From JBGLNL01 sp964548045 (GTDB taxonomy: Bacteria > Chloroflexota > Dehalococcoidia > SZUA-161 > SpSt-899), in the NCBI GenBank assembly GCA_964548045.1, contig CAZJQZ010000018.1, positions 1 through 27,671 of the forward strand: a stretch of DNA of 27,671 bases. Reading direction: 5' to 3'. The notes under the pieces were generated by a model. The model saw only the letters and a program-made list of their open reading frames with translations, ran no database searches and was not told the origin of the DNA. A program made the translations under genes and the position numbers. This document shows positions 15,563-23,711 of this stretch, one piece after another (within the stretch, counting starts at the first letter, position 1; each line of letters begins with the position of its first letter).

Positions 15563-16330
15563 TTGAGCAGCAAATTTTCTCTCATTGTGGATGGGTTCAA
15601 CATAACGGGAGGCATCTACTATCCGAAGGTAAAGCAGGGTCTGCATCCAGTGATTTGTATTTGTCATGGCATACCAGCTGCTGCGCCAACCCCCGGGGAC
15701 AGGGGTTATCCTCTGCTGGCTGAGCAGTTTTCCGAAGAAGGTTTCATTACTTGCATCTTCAATTTTCGGGGTTGTGGTGATAGCGAAGGCAACCTTGATC
15801 TGCTGGGCTGGACCCGTGACCTCAGTGAGATAATAACTTATTTGAGCGGAGTTGAGGGCGTGGATGAAACCCGCATCTCACTGATGGGGTTCAGCGGTGG
15901 GGCGGCAGCTTCTGTTCATGTGGCTGCCCGGGATGAGCGTGTGTCTGCTCTGGTTCTCTGCGCTTGCCCCGCCAGATTTTCGATTGGTGCTCTGGGACGA
16001 AGCCCGGAGGAGTTCCTCGATCAGTGCCGTCAAGTGGGAACAATTCGGGATAACGATTTTCCCCCTTCGATAGATGATTGGGCCGGTCATTTTCAGCAGG
16101 TAAGTCCCATCGATTGCATAGAAAAGGTTTCACCTCGGCCAGTGCTCGTCATTCACGGTGATGAAGATGAAACGATTCCCCCAAAACATGCCTCGCAACT
16201 ATTTGCTGTGGCAAAAGACCCCAAAAAGCTGGTCATGATTCCGGGTGGAGATCATCATTTGCGGACTAATGAAAAGGCAGTGGAATCGGCACTAGTTTGG
16301 CTCAAGAAAGTCAATGGACTGGCCGGATAA
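15563..16330 (+). CDS. Alpha/beta hydrolase, dienelactone-hydrolase/peptidase-S9-like
   Basis: Serine hydrolase of 255 residues with a complete catalytic set. The oxyanion region is CHGIP (near 34-38). The nucleophile is Ser111 in GFSGG. An Asp lies in HGDEDETIPP (near 200-202) and a His in GGDHHL (231/232). The FRGCGDSEG motif after strand 4 is typical of small acyl-ester or thioester hydrolases. No signal peptide, so cytoplasmic; substrate unknown. Both candidate starts are TTG. I prefer 15563 because AAGGA lies seven bases upstream and the earlier TTG (15533) overlaps the -10 TATAAT. It is divergent from the thiolase operon, so an acyl-CoA or ketoester link is possible but unproven. Confidence 0.88.
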   Translation: MSSKFSLIVDGFNITGGIYYPKVKQGLHPVICICHGIPAAAPTPGDRGYPLLAEQFSEEGFITCIFNFRGCGDSEGNLDLLGWTRDLSEIITYLSGVEGVDETRISLMGFSGGAAASVHVAARDERVSALVLCACPARFSIGALGRSPEEFLDQCRQVGTIRDNDFPPSIDDWAGHFQQVSPIDCIEKVSPRPVLVIHGDEDETIPPKHASQLFAVAKDPKKLVMIPGGDHHLRTNEKAVESALVWLKKVNGLAG

Positions 16331-16707
16331 TTTCTGGTTGTCTTTATGACGAGCCCCGGGCGATGAAGTCAGCTTTCGGCTGCCCCTCTTTACTGGAGTC
16401 CGAAGTGTGCTACCAGAAGTGAAGTCGACGAGTCGATCAAGATCGTCGATTCTAACACCCTCATGCTGGAATCACTAGTTCGATTTTGGCAAATGTAATG
16501 AATTTGTAACACTTTGCCCTGCAAACTTTATAATTATTCCACTATTAAATTGGTAGCATATGCTATAGGATTATGATAATAAATTTTAAATCCTATCGGT
16601 TCAGTCGTATTATCCTGAGACTAAAGAGAAGAAAGTTCTTGCAAAAATAAGGGGGAAGAAACAACGTTTTGTTATAAATGCAAACAGACGGTTAAAGGGG
16701 AAAGGCA
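16331..16707 (+). other. 377-base gap upstream of etfB: promoter and palindromes, no gene
   Basis: The first 150 bases hold no convincing gene, only a 7-bp repeat TCGACGA/TCGTCGA around 16425-16450. A candidate promoter follows (TTGTAA 16504-16509, long 19-base spacer, TATAAT 16529-16534). Downstream are a perfect 12-bp palindrome TAGCATATGCTA (16554-16565) and an inverted repeat ATAGGATT (16565-16572) / AATCCTAT (16589-16596) in the AT-rich leader of etfB. Confidence 0.5.
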
Positions 16708-17520
16708 ATGTTAGTTATCGCATGTATTAAGCAGGTCCCGGATACAACTCAGGTTTCGGTGGATCCCGAAACAGGCACATTGATTAGAGAGGGCGTGCCA
16801 TTTATCATCAATCCTTTCGATGTTCATGCATTGGAAGAAAGCTTGCGGCTCAAGGATAAGTACGGTTTCCGAGTGGCTGTGATTTCAATGGGCCCGCCGA
16901 ATACAGAGGTCACATTGAAGAAGACCTTAGCCCTGGGTGTGGACGAAGCCATACTTCTGAGCGACCGGGCTTTTGGAGGTGCGGATACTTTGGCTACCAG
17001 CAAAGTGCTGGCTGAGGCAGTCAATAAATTGTCTCAAATTGAGGAAGTAGCCCTGGTAATCTGCGGCAGGCAAACTATCGATGGGGATACGGCACAGGTA
17101 GGACCGGGAATAGCCACCCGTTTGGGATATTCTCAATTGACTCTGGTAGATAAAATAGAAAATATCGATGTGCATTCTAAAAGGATTAGAGTCAGACGTA
17201 AACTGGAAAGACGGCACGAGATTGTAGAATCATCTCTACCGGTTCTCATTTCAGTGGACAGATCGATAAATCATCCCCGTTATCCCACAGTGCCTATGAG
17301 ATTGATGGCCGCAGATGCCACCATTGATCTATGGGATAACCAGAAAATGGTGCTGGATCCGGAGACCATCGGGCTCAATGGTTCTGCAACGCAGGTTCGC
17401 AAAATCTTCTCTCCGGAGAGGGACAAAGGAGAGATACTGGGCGATGGCACCGAAGAACCGGAAAGAGCCGCCCAAATTTTGGTGAGCAAACTTATAGAAA
17501 AGGACCTGCTTCAAATCTAG
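16708..17520 (+). CDS. etfB: Electron transfer flavoprotein beta subunit
   Basis: Small subunit of the heterodimeric ETF that takes electrons from acyl-CoA or other dehydrogenases. 270 residues. The N-terminus has ACIKQVPDTTQV and INPFDVHALEESLRLKD (34-50). The nucleotide loop GRQTIDGDTAQVGPGIA starts at residue 120. The DGDTAQVGP form, as I recall it, is that of ETFs binding a second FAD rather than AMP, which would permit bifurcation; this needs alignment. ATG 16708 follows AAGGGGAAAGG. The next genes, etfA and a membrane Fe-S oxidoreductase, place it in an ETF-quinone pathway. Confidence 0.96.
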   Translation: MLVIACIKQVPDTTQVSVDPETGTLIREGVPFIINPFDVHALEESLRLKDKYGFRVAVISMGPPNTEVTLKKTLALGVDEAILLSDRAFGGADTLATSKVLAEAVNKLSQIEEVALVICGRQTIDGDTAQVGPGIATRLGYSQLTLVDKIENIDVHSKRIRVRRKLERRHEIVESSLPVLISVDRSINHPRYPTVPMRLMAADATIDLWDNQKMVLDPETIGLNGSATQVRKIFSPERDKGEILGDGTEEPERAAQILVSKLIEKDLLQI

Positions 17521-17561
17521 GCTCGGAATAACGGCCTTATTACAAACAGGGAAGAATAAAA

Positions 17562-18893
17562 ATGACTGAAGAGAAAAAAATCAAGAAACCCCGAGGTGTT
17601 GCTCGGCTTATCGAGGGAAAATGTATTGCCTGCGGTGCTCGTTGTCAGAGCTCCTGCAACAAAGCGAACGCAATTGAAATGAACGAACAGGGGGAGCCGA
17701 TCATTGATATAGCTAAGTGTATCGGTTGCCGCAAGTGCGTCAAAGTTTGCCCGGCTGAAGCTCTCGAGATGTATTTCACTCCGGAGGAGTTGAAAATACT
17801 GGAGGAACTGGCAGCTCAAAAAGACGAAGGTGAGGAGATTGATGAGGCCGAAGACGGTGAGTGGCTGGCCATGCTCAAGGAGTACAAAGGGGTGTGGGTA
17901 TTCGTTGAGCAAACCGAAGGGCAACCGGCTGAAGTTTCCTGGGAATTGATGGGAACCGGCGCGGAGCTGGCTGCTTCGCTGGGAGTTGAACTGAGTTCAG
18001 TTGTGATCGGTCAGAACGTGGAGCACCTATGCGACGAGTCTTTCAAATATGGCGCCAGCAAATCTTATATAATGGATGATCCGATCTTCCATTTTTACCG
18101 GACCGAACCCTATTACAAAGCAATCTGCTATTTAATAGAAAAATACAAGCCGGAGATAGTCCTGTTCGGAGCCACCGGTCTGGGGCGTGATCTGGCCGGA
18201 GCGATAGCTACAAAACTGGAAACAGGCCTGACTGCCGATTGTACCGGTCTGGCAACCGATGAGGAAGGGCACCTGCTGCAAACGCGCCCGGCTTTCGGCG
18301 GGAATATCATGGCGACAATCATAACTGAGAGAAGTCGGCCACAAATGTCAACCGTTCGCCCTCACGTTATGCCGATGCCGGAAAAAAACGATAACGGCAC
18401 CGGGGATATGATTCGTGAATCCATGCAGGCCAGCGAGGAAGATTTCGCCACCAAAGTGCTGGAGATAATCAGGGATTCACAAAGCGCCGAGATCGTTGAT
18501 GTGGCAACGGCGCAGATACTGGTATCCGGCGGACGCGGCATGGGCGGAGCGGAGAATTTTCGCATATTGCAGGATCTGGCGGATGAGCTGGGAGGCGTCG
18601 TATCCTGTTCTCGTGCAGTGGTGGAAGCCGGATGGATGCCACAGGAACGACAAGTAGGTCAGACCGGCAAAACAGTACGACCGAATATTTATATTGCCTG
18701 CGGGATCAGCGGGGCCATCCAGCATCTGGTCGGCATGCAGGAATCAGATGTTATTATCGCTATCAACCATGACCCGAAGTCTCCCATCTTTGAAGTTGCC
18801 ACCTATGGTATTATCGGAGATGTGATGAAGGTAATTCCGTTAGTAACCGAACACATCAGGGAACTGCGGGCCAAAAAGCCAGTCTTAGTTTGA
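17562..18893 (+). CDS. etfA: Electron transfer flavoprotein alpha subunit with N-terminal ferredoxin domain
   Basis: Large ETF subunit of 443 residues that binds the alpha-FAD. Residues 20-64 carry two 4Fe-4S motifs: Cys21-x2-Cys24-x3-Cys28-x3-Cys32, and the standard Cys53, 56, 59, 63. An acidic linker (about 75-105) leads to the ETF domain. The C-terminal FAD domain has SGGRGMGG (near 320-330), RQVGQTGKTV, ACGISGAIQHLVGM and INHDPKSPIFEVATYGIIGD, all diagnostic. The extra ferredoxin domain suggests direct exchange with ferredoxin or with the Fe-S membrane partner encoded 33 bases downstream. ATG 17562 is preceded by an AGGGAAGAA stretch. Confidence 0.95.
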   Translation: MTEEKKIKKPRGVARLIEGKCIACGARCQSSCNKANAIEMNEQGEPIIDIAKCIGCRKCVKVCPAEALEMYFTPEELKILEELAAQKDEGEEIDEAEDGEWLAMLKEYKGVWVFVEQTEGQPAEVSWELMGTGAELAASLGVELSSVVIGQNVEHLCDESFKYGASKSYIMDDPIFHFYRTEPYYKAICYLIEKYKPEIVLFGATGLGRDLAGAIATKLETGLTADCTGLATDEEGHLLQTRPAFGGNIMATIITERSRPQMSTVRPHVMPMPEKNDNGTGDMIRESMQASEEDFATKVLEIIRDSQSAEIVDVATAQILVSGGRGMGGAENFRILQDLADELGGVVSCSRAVVEAGWMPQERQVGQTGKTVRPNIYIACGISGAIQHLVGMQESDVIIAINHDPKSPIFEVATYGIIGDVMKVIPLVTEHIRELRAKKPVLV

Positions 18894-18926
18894 TCCGGTT
18901 TCGACATTACATTAGGAGTAGATTCT

Positions 18927-20912
18927 ATGGAACCTAACGTCACAGCATTTGCTATCGTTTTTGCAGCCGCCATGCTGTTTTTTATCTGGAGCGCTTACCG
19001 GCGTTTCCGATTGATCGCCCTGGGCCAGCCGGATAACCGCTTCGATGCTATTGGCCGGCGCATCTGGAACATGCTGTTTTTCGCTGTAGGGCAGCGGAGA
19101 GTGATCAAACGAACCTTCGGAATTAACCATTCCATTCTCTTCTGGAGTTTCATCATTCTCATGATTGCCAATACTGAGTTCCTTTTGCACGGTCTTTTCC
19201 CTGATCAGATCGCGCTTTCCAAATTGCCTGATGGTGCGCACCATGCCCTGGCCGCCATATTCGATGTTGTCTCCATCCTGGCATTGGCGGCGGTTATCAT
19301 CGCTTTCGGGCGGAGGCTCCTGTTTCCCCCTGCCTATATCGATGCCAGAAGCAGGGACGCCTTTTTCATTCTTTCGATGGTGGCGATGTTGATGATTGCT
19401 TTCTTCGGATTGCACGGCACTGAAATCGCTGATGGCACCGAGAGCGCCGAGGATTACATGCCGATTTCCAGTGCTGTTTCCGGGGTCTTCGATGGTGTTG
19501 CGTCTGATAATTTGGAAACCTGGGCTGGAGTCTTCTGGTGGATTCATGCCATCGTCTTGCTCGGCTTTCTGAACTATCTTCCCTACAGCAAGCATTTGCA
19601 TGTTCTCACCGCTATTCCAAATTGCTTCTTTAAAAGCCTGGAAAAAGTCAACACTCAAACGCGAGAGGAATTTGTCAAAGGTAAAGAATTCGGTGCAGGG
19701 CAGGTCAATCAGTTTCAGTGGAAGGGATTATTCGATTCTTACTCATGCACTGAGTGTGGGCGTTGTACCGATATTTGCCCGGCTGCTTCAACCGGCAAAA
19801 AGTTAAATCCCCGGATAGTTATTCATGATATCAAGACAAACCTGTTCAAGAATGGGCCTGCACTCGCCAGTAATAATGGAAAGGTGGTTTCGCTGCCGCT
19901 GATCGGGGAAAATCAGGAAGGAAGCGTTTCGGAGGAAGTCCTGTGGGCATGTACTACCTGCGGAGCCTGCATGGAAGTGTGCCCCGTATTCATCGAGCAC
20001 ATTCCCCGGATCGTGGATATGCGTCGTTATCTGGTTGAGACGAAGGCCAAATTCCCGGAAGAGTTGCTAACCTTTTTTGAAAACATGGAGCAACGCAGTA
20101 ATCCTTGGGGATTAGCTCCGGCAGAAAGGGTTAAGTGGGCTGCTGATATTGAGGTGAAATCCTTTGAGGTCGATAAGACTGAGTATCTCTTTTATGTCGG
20201 CTGTGCCGGAGCCCTAGATGCACGGTCTCGAAGAGTAACAATGGCCACGGCAAAAATACTGGATGCCGCTGGCGTCTCATGGGGAATTCTGGGGAAAGAA
20301 GAACTGTGTTGCGGGGACAGCTTGCGCCGACTGGGAAATGAATTCATATTCGATCAAATGGCTAGTGCAAATGTAAAACTGTTTCGAGAGAAAGGTGTAA
20401 AGAAGATTATCACGCAATGTCCGCATTGCTTTAGCACTCTGAAGAATGATTATGCTCAGTACGGTATTGAGTTGGAAGTGTTCCATCATAACGAGTTGAT
20501 TAAAAGCCTGATTGATTCGGGTAAGCTCAAATTGAATCCGGGAAGCGATGGTTTTGGTGACATCGTGTTTCACGATTCCTGCTATCTGGGGCGTCACAAT
20601 GATATTTATGAGGCTCCTCGCGAGGTTGTGGCAGCAGCTACGGGACACCGTCCAATCGAGATGCCGAATTCCCGTGAACAATCTTTTTGCTGTGGCGCGG
20701 GTGGGGGCCGAATGTGGATGGAGGAAAGCCCGGGGGAAAAGAACATAAATGTGGCCCGCACCGAGGAGGCGTTGAGCAAGGATCCGCAAACGATCTGTGT
20801 CTGCTGTCCCTATTGCCTGACTATGTTTGAGGATGGATTGAAAGATAAAAACGCTGATAGCAAAGTGCAGGTACTGGATATGGCAGAGATTGTAGTTGAG
20901 TCACTTGACTGA
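18927..20912 (+). CDS. Membrane-bound (Fe-S) oxidoreductase, candidate ETF:menaquinone oxidoreductase
   Basis: 661 residues. The N-terminal region is like nitrate reductase gamma (NarI), with about five membrane helices near 5-27, 66-90, 105-128, 144-163 and 201-220. Its histidines (68, 105/106, 207, 223/225) could ligate b-haem. Two 4Fe-4S motifs follow (Cys274, 277, 280, 284; Cys342, 345, 348, 352). Two CCG domains complete it (ELCCGDS...QCPHC; FHDSCYLGR...SFCCGAGGG...CCPYC). This is the DUF224/EMO-like architecture found beside etfAB in syntrophic and metal-reducing anaerobes, where it links reduced ETF to menaquinone. The same arrangement here supports that role. ATG 18927 follows an AGGAG. 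The gene ends before a weak terminator-like hairpin. Confidence 0.92.
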   Translation: MEPNVTAFAIVFAAAMLFFIWSAYRRFRLIALGQPDNRFDAIGRRIWNMLFFAVGQRRVIKRTFGINHSILFWSFIILMIANTEFLLHGLFPDQIALSKLPDGAHHALAAIFDVVSILALAAVIIAFGRRLLFPPAYIDARSRDAFFILSMVAMLMIAFFGLHGTEIADGTESAEDYMPISSAVSGVFDGVASDNLETWAGVFWWIHAIVLLGFLNYLPYSKHLHVLTAIPNCFFKSLEKVNTQTREEFVKGKEFGAGQVNQFQWKGLFDSYSCTECGRCTDICPAASTGKKLNPRIVIHDIKTNLFKNGPALASNNGKVVSLPLIGENQEGSVSEEVLWACTTCGACMEVCPVFIEHIPRIVDMRRYLVETKAKFPEELLTFFENMEQRSNPWGLAPAERVKWAADIEVKSFEVDKTEYLFYVGCAGALDARSRRVTMATAKILDAAGVSWGILGKEELCCGDSLRRLGNEFIFDQMASANVKLFREKGVKKIITQCPHCFSTLKNDYAQYGIELEVFHHNELIKSLIDSGKLKLNPGSDGFGDIVFHDSCYLGRHNDIYEAPREVVAAATGHRPIEMPNSREQSFCCGAGGGRMWMEESPGEKNINVARTEEALSKDPQTICVCCPYCLTMFEDGLKDKNADSKVQVLDMAEIVVESLD

Positions 20913-21027
20913 TACGCATGTTTCGGGAAAATTCGGGAATGGTGAGAAATCAATTCGAAACATCTCTGAATCACCTGTATTGCTTAGTATGTCTTTTTGA
21001 TTGCCGGGTTAATCACATGAAGTGCTT

Positions 21028-21047
21028 AAAATTCGTACCGAATTTTT
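21028..21047 (+). terminator. Weak terminator-like hairpin after the etf operon
   Basis: AAAATTCG-TAC-CGAATTTT followed by T. It is an AT-rich 8-bp stem about 115 bases after the membrane oxidoreductase gene; function uncertain. The rest of 20913-21117 shows no gene. Confidence 0.35.
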
Positions 21048-21117
21048 CAGAGATCGGTTTTTGATAATGGCAGCCGAAATTCACTCGGAAAAATAGTTTT
21101 CAAAAAATGTCGAAAAG

Positions 21118-21147
21118 TAGACATAATGAGAGCTAATGGGGTATAAT
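21118..21147 (+). promoter_or_regulatory. tRNA-Arg promoter
   Basis: -35 TAGACA (21118-21123), 18-base spacer, perfect -10 TATAAT (21142-21147), eleven bases before the tRNA. Confidence 0.65.
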
Positions 21148-21157
21148 TTGAAGCTGT

Positions 21158-21233
21158 GCCCCTGTAGCTCAGAGGATAGAGCAGCGGTTTCCTAAACCGC
21201 GTGTCGGGTGTTCGAGTCACCCCAGGGGTACCA
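21158..21233 (+). tRNA. tRNA-Arg (anticodon CCU), CCA encoded
   Basis: Full cloverleaf. Acceptor GCCCCTG/CAGGGGT (first pair G-U); D-stem GCTC/GAGC; anticodon stem GCGGT/ACCGC with loop TTCCTAA (anticodon 21191-21193 = CCU, reads AGG); variable GTGTC; T-stem GGGTG/CACCC with loop TTCGAGT; discriminator A; encoded CCA at 21231-21233. Confidence 0.97.
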
Positions 21234-21318
21234 CACAACATCTTGTATTTTTACTGCTTGTTTTAGCTCTATGTCGGACAGGCTGTTTATAGCAGTTTGC
21301 TGAAATCACTTGCTGTTT

Positions 21319-21350
21319 TTATTGACAGGTCAATAACCCTCATGTAATCT
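21319..21350 (+). promoter_or_regulatory. Promoter of the small sulfite reductase-like gene with an 18-base palindrome over the -35
   Basis: -35 TTGACA (21322-21327), 17-base spacer, -10 TAATCT (21345-21350). The -35 lies inside the perfect palindrome TTATTGAC-AG-GTCAATAA (21319-21336). A protein bound there would block RNA polymerase. The half-site is FNR-like (TTGA/TCAA), but the spacing is two bases shorter than an FNR box. Confidence 0.65.
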
Positions 21351-21381
21351 AGGCTAGCAATTACTTGATAAGGAGGCAAAA

Positions 21382-22032
21382 GTGGAAGATTCTATAAAAG
21401 GTATTGTTCAGCGTGATAAGGAATCATTTGCCATCGTACCCAGAACGCCTATCGGTGTGGTGACACCAGATATTTTGGAAAACATAGCCAGAGTGGCTCG
21501 CAAATATGAAATCCCGGTCATCAAAATCACCTCGGCTCAGCGCATGGCGCTGGTGGGAATAAAACCGGAGATACTGGACCAAGTGTGGGAAGACCTCGGC
21601 ATGGATCCAGCCCCGGCTGTTGGACTATGTGTCCATTATGTCCAAGCCTGTCCGGGGAACACACTATGCAAGTATGGCATCCAGGATTCGCTGGGATTGG
21701 GCAAGAAACTGGAGGAACTCCTCGTCGGGATGGAGCTTCCCGCTAAAACTAAAATCGGCATTTCAGGCTGTCCGCTTAGCTGTGGCGAAAGCCACGTTCG
21801 GGACTTTGGTGCTTTCGGAAAGAAGTCGGGGTGGACGGTGACTTTTGGGGGTAACTCCGGGGGCAGGCCGCGAATAGGGGATGTGATTGCTGCTGACTTG
21901 AGTGACTCCGAGGTAATTGAACTGGCCAGGAAATGCTTTGAGTATTACAAAAGCAACGCCAAGGGAAAAGAAAGAACGGCCCGCTTCATTGAACGTATCG
22001 GTATCGATGAATTTAAAAAAGCTGTTCTATGA
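21382..22032 (+). CDS. Small siroheme/4Fe-4S sulfite (or nitrite) reductase-like protein
   Basis: 216 residues, about the size of the low-molecular-weight assimilatory-type sulfite reductases known from sulfate reducers, and half a normal siroheme reductase. The siroheme/4Fe-4S signature is intact: Cys90-x5-Cys96 (QACPGNTLC) and Cys130-x3-Cys134 (SGCPLSC). An N-terminal ferredoxin-like half-domain carries the TPDILENIARVARKY and ITSAQRMALVG segments. No extra ferredoxin or reductase domain is present, so electrons come from a separate donor. Start is GTG 21382, five bases after AAGGAGG. It is monocistronic, with its own palindrome-covered promoter. It could reduce sulfite or nitrite, or have another siroheme role. 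Confidence 0.88.
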   Translation: MEDSIKGIVQRDKESFAIVPRTPIGVVTPDILENIARVARKYEIPVIKITSAQRMALVGIKPEILDQVWEDLGMDPAPAVGLCVHYVQACPGNTLCKYGIQDSLGLGKKLEELLVGMELPAKTKIGISGCPLSCGESHVRDFGAFGKKSGWTVTFGGNSGGRPRIGDVIAADLSDSEVIELARKCFEYYKSNAKGKERTARFIERIGIDEFKKAVL

Positions 22033-22043
22033 AAAGAGACCTG

Positions 22044-22079
22044 AAAAAAATTTCCGGGTGGTGAATTCTTCCACCCGGA
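22044..22079 (-). terminator. Terminator of the dnaK-dnaJ-glutaredoxin operon
   Basis: Minus strand stem TCCGGGTGG/CCACCCGGA with a 9-base loop, then a T-rich tract (22052-22044). It begins two bases after the glutaredoxin-PDZ stop. Confidence 0.85.
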
Positions 22080-22080
22080 C

Positions 22081-22608
22081 TCAGAGTACGATTTCCACTT
22101 TACGCGATTCTTGTCTCCGAAGAAATCCGATCGTTACCCGTCCGCCGATCGATATGCCGGCCAGCGCTTTTTCCAGATCATTGGCATTGTTTATTGGTCT
22201 TAAGTTGATCTCTGTTACGATATCGCCCGCATGGAGTCCCGCTTTTTCCGCCGGGGAGCCCACGGCTACGGCTCCCACAAATGCCCCGAAAACGGGAATC
22301 GTCCTGGTTTGCTGTGTTATTCTGCTCGCATCGGCTATTTTCAATCCAAAATGCGGGCGTTTGCCGTTTCCGCCGCTGCTTTTTGTCAGCAGGTTCTCCA
22401 GTCTGGCCCGGTCAAATCCAATAATGACCTGACCGTCAACTGTGATTACAGGCACGCCCATTTGCCCTGTCAGTTTCATCATTTCCTGAGCGGCTGCCTG
22501 ATCACGCGAAACATCACATTCGGTAAACTTGATTCCTTTGTCATTGAGGAATTTCTTCGCCTGATGGCAATATCCACAATTTGGTGATGAATATACTTTT
22601 ATATCCAT
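22081..22608 (-). CDS. Glutaredoxin-PDZ fusion protein
   Basis: 175 residues in two domains. Residues 1-75 are an NrdH/glutaredoxin-like thioredoxin fold with the redox-active Cys11-Gly-Tyr-Cys14 and a cis-proline loop (QMGVPVITVDG). Residues 95-175 are a PDZ domain with GSPAEKAGLHAGDIVTEIN. There is no signal peptide, so it probably works on cytosolic thiols or disulfides, with the PDZ domain choosing partners by their C-termini. The longer in-frame ATG at 22629 is less likely: ATG 22608 has AAGGAG seven bases upstream. It is the last gene of the operon after dnaJ, which suggests repair of oxidised or thiol-modified proteins handed over by the chaperone. That role is inference. Confidence 0.88.
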   Translation of the reverse strand: MDIKVYSSPNCGYCHQAKKFLNDKGIKFTECDVSRDQAAAQEMMKLTGQMGVPVITVDGQVIIGFDRARLENLLTKSSGGNGKRPHFGLKIADASRITQQTRTIPVFGAFVGAVAVGSPAEKAGLHAGDIVTEINLRPINNANDLEKALAGISIGGRVTIGFLRRQESRKVEIVL

Positions 22609-22627
22609 TGTGAACTCCTTGTTCTCC

Positions 22628-22658
22628 AAATCCCCCTTTCATAAAGTAAGGGGGATTT
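22628..22658. repeat. Palindromic hairpin between dnaJ and the glutaredoxin gene
   Basis: Perfect 11-bp inverted repeat AAATCCCCCTT / AAGGGGGATTT with a 9-base loop, overlapping the dnaJ stop. No T-tract follows, so it is more like a dispersed REP-type hairpin than a terminator. Shorter relatives occur near 5318 and 7487-7498. Confidence 0.6.
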
Positions 22659-23640
22659 AGTTCTTTCTCAACTCAGCCAGTTTTTCGAATATCTTAAGTT
22701 CATTATCTGAAAGCTTCTCCGGCAGAACCACCTTGACTTCGGCGTAGAGATCGCCCTTCTCATCCTTTTTTTTCAGTCTGGGCATTCCCTTACCCTTTAG
22801 TCTAATTCTTTTCCCGTTCTGCGTCTCAACCGGGATCTTTAGTTTGACTTTTTTCCCATCAACTGTTGGGACATCCACCTCTCCACCAAGGACCGCTGTG
22901 GTTAACGGCACGGATACTCTGGTGGAAAGATCATCCCCGTCTCGCTCGAAATTATTGCTGGATTTAATCTGGGTAACAAGATACAGATCGCCGGCGGGAC
23001 CTCCGGCTGCCCCCGGCCCTCCCTGTCCTTTCATCTTTATTCGGGAACCGTCTTTGACGCCTGGCGGAATTCTTGCCTCAATTGTCCTCGATGTTCCGTT
23101 GGTACCCATTTGCATCAATCGAGTTGTTCCGCCGAAAGCTTCTTCCAGCGTGATCTCGACAGGTTGTTCAAAATCCTGTCCCTTCCGAGGTCTTGGCTGG
23201 TATTGCTGACTCGATCTGCTGTCGTTCCCACCGAAGAATTGGGAAAAGAAATCGGAATATCCTCCGTTTCCTCCAAAGAGTTCCTCCATTTCTTCTGCAG
23301 TTACCGTCCGGTACTGATAACCTGATTGACCTGCTCCTCCGTTTCCAAATCCGGTCTGCCCCCAGCTAAACGGCTGGCCTTGCGCGTTTCCTCCTGCCTT
23401 CTGCCATTGCTCATATTGCTTCCAGTTGGCCCCAAGCTCATCGTACTTTTGACGTTTCTCTTTATTGCTCAAGACCTCGTAAGCCTCGTTTATTTCCTTG
23501 AATTTGGCCTCAGCTTCCGGGTTGCCGGGGTTGACATCAGGATGGTACTGGCGTGCCAGCTTGCGGTACGCCTTTTTCATATCCTTTTCGGATGCTTTTT
23601 TATCAACACCCAGTATCTGGTAATAATCTTTGTAATCCAT
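22657..23640 (-). CDS. DnaJ/CbpA-type (type II) J-domain co-chaperone
   Basis: Stimulates DnaK ATPase and delivers substrates. 327 residues: J-domain 1-70 with the HPD motif at residues 33-35 (YHPDVN), a Gly/Phe/Gln-rich linker (about 80-150), then two C-terminal substrate-binding domains including PVEITLEEAFGGTTRLMQ and GDLYLVTQIKSSNNFERDGDDL. The four CxxCxGxG zinc repeats of classical DnaJ are absent, making it CbpA-like. ATG 23640 follows GGGGGTGAT. It sits downstream of dnaK across a hairpin-bearing gap of about 70 bases. Confidence 0.93.
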   Translation of the reverse strand: MDYKDYYQILGVDKKASEKDMKKAYRKLARQYHPDVNPGNPEAEAKFKEINEAYEVLSNKEKRQKYDELGANWKQYEQWQKAGGNAQGQPFSWGQTGFGNGGAGQSGYQYRTVTAEEMEELFGGNGGYSDFFSQFFGGNDSRSSQQYQPRPRKGQDFEQPVEITLEEAFGGTTRLMQMGTNGTSRTIEARIPPGVKDGSRIKMKGQGGPGAAGGPAGDLYLVTQIKSSNNFERDGDDLSTRVSVPLTTAVLGGEVDVPTVDGKKVKLKIPVETQNGKRIRLKGKGMPRLKKKDEKGDLYAEVKVVLPEKLSDNELKIFEKLAELRKN

Positions 23641-23675
23641 CCTGAATCACCCCCTTTATCTTGATTTTCTTTTCC

Positions 23676-23705
23676 AGCAGGGGCGATTGGCAAATCGCCC
23701 CTGCT
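23676..23705. repeat. Perfect 13-bp palindrome in the dnaK-dnaJ gap
   Basis: AGCAGGGGCGATT / AATCGCCCCTGCT with loop GGCA. No T-tract follows on the minus strand, so it is probably an intercistronic stabiliser or a dispersed palindromic repeat rather than a terminator. Confidence 0.7.
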
Positions 23706-23711
23706 AATTTG

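Noticed and set aside
21047..21241. 64-residue ORF antisense to the tRNA-Arg
   Set aside because: It is the well-known phantom translation of a tRNA complement (TRTPDTRFRKPLLYPLSYRG-like).
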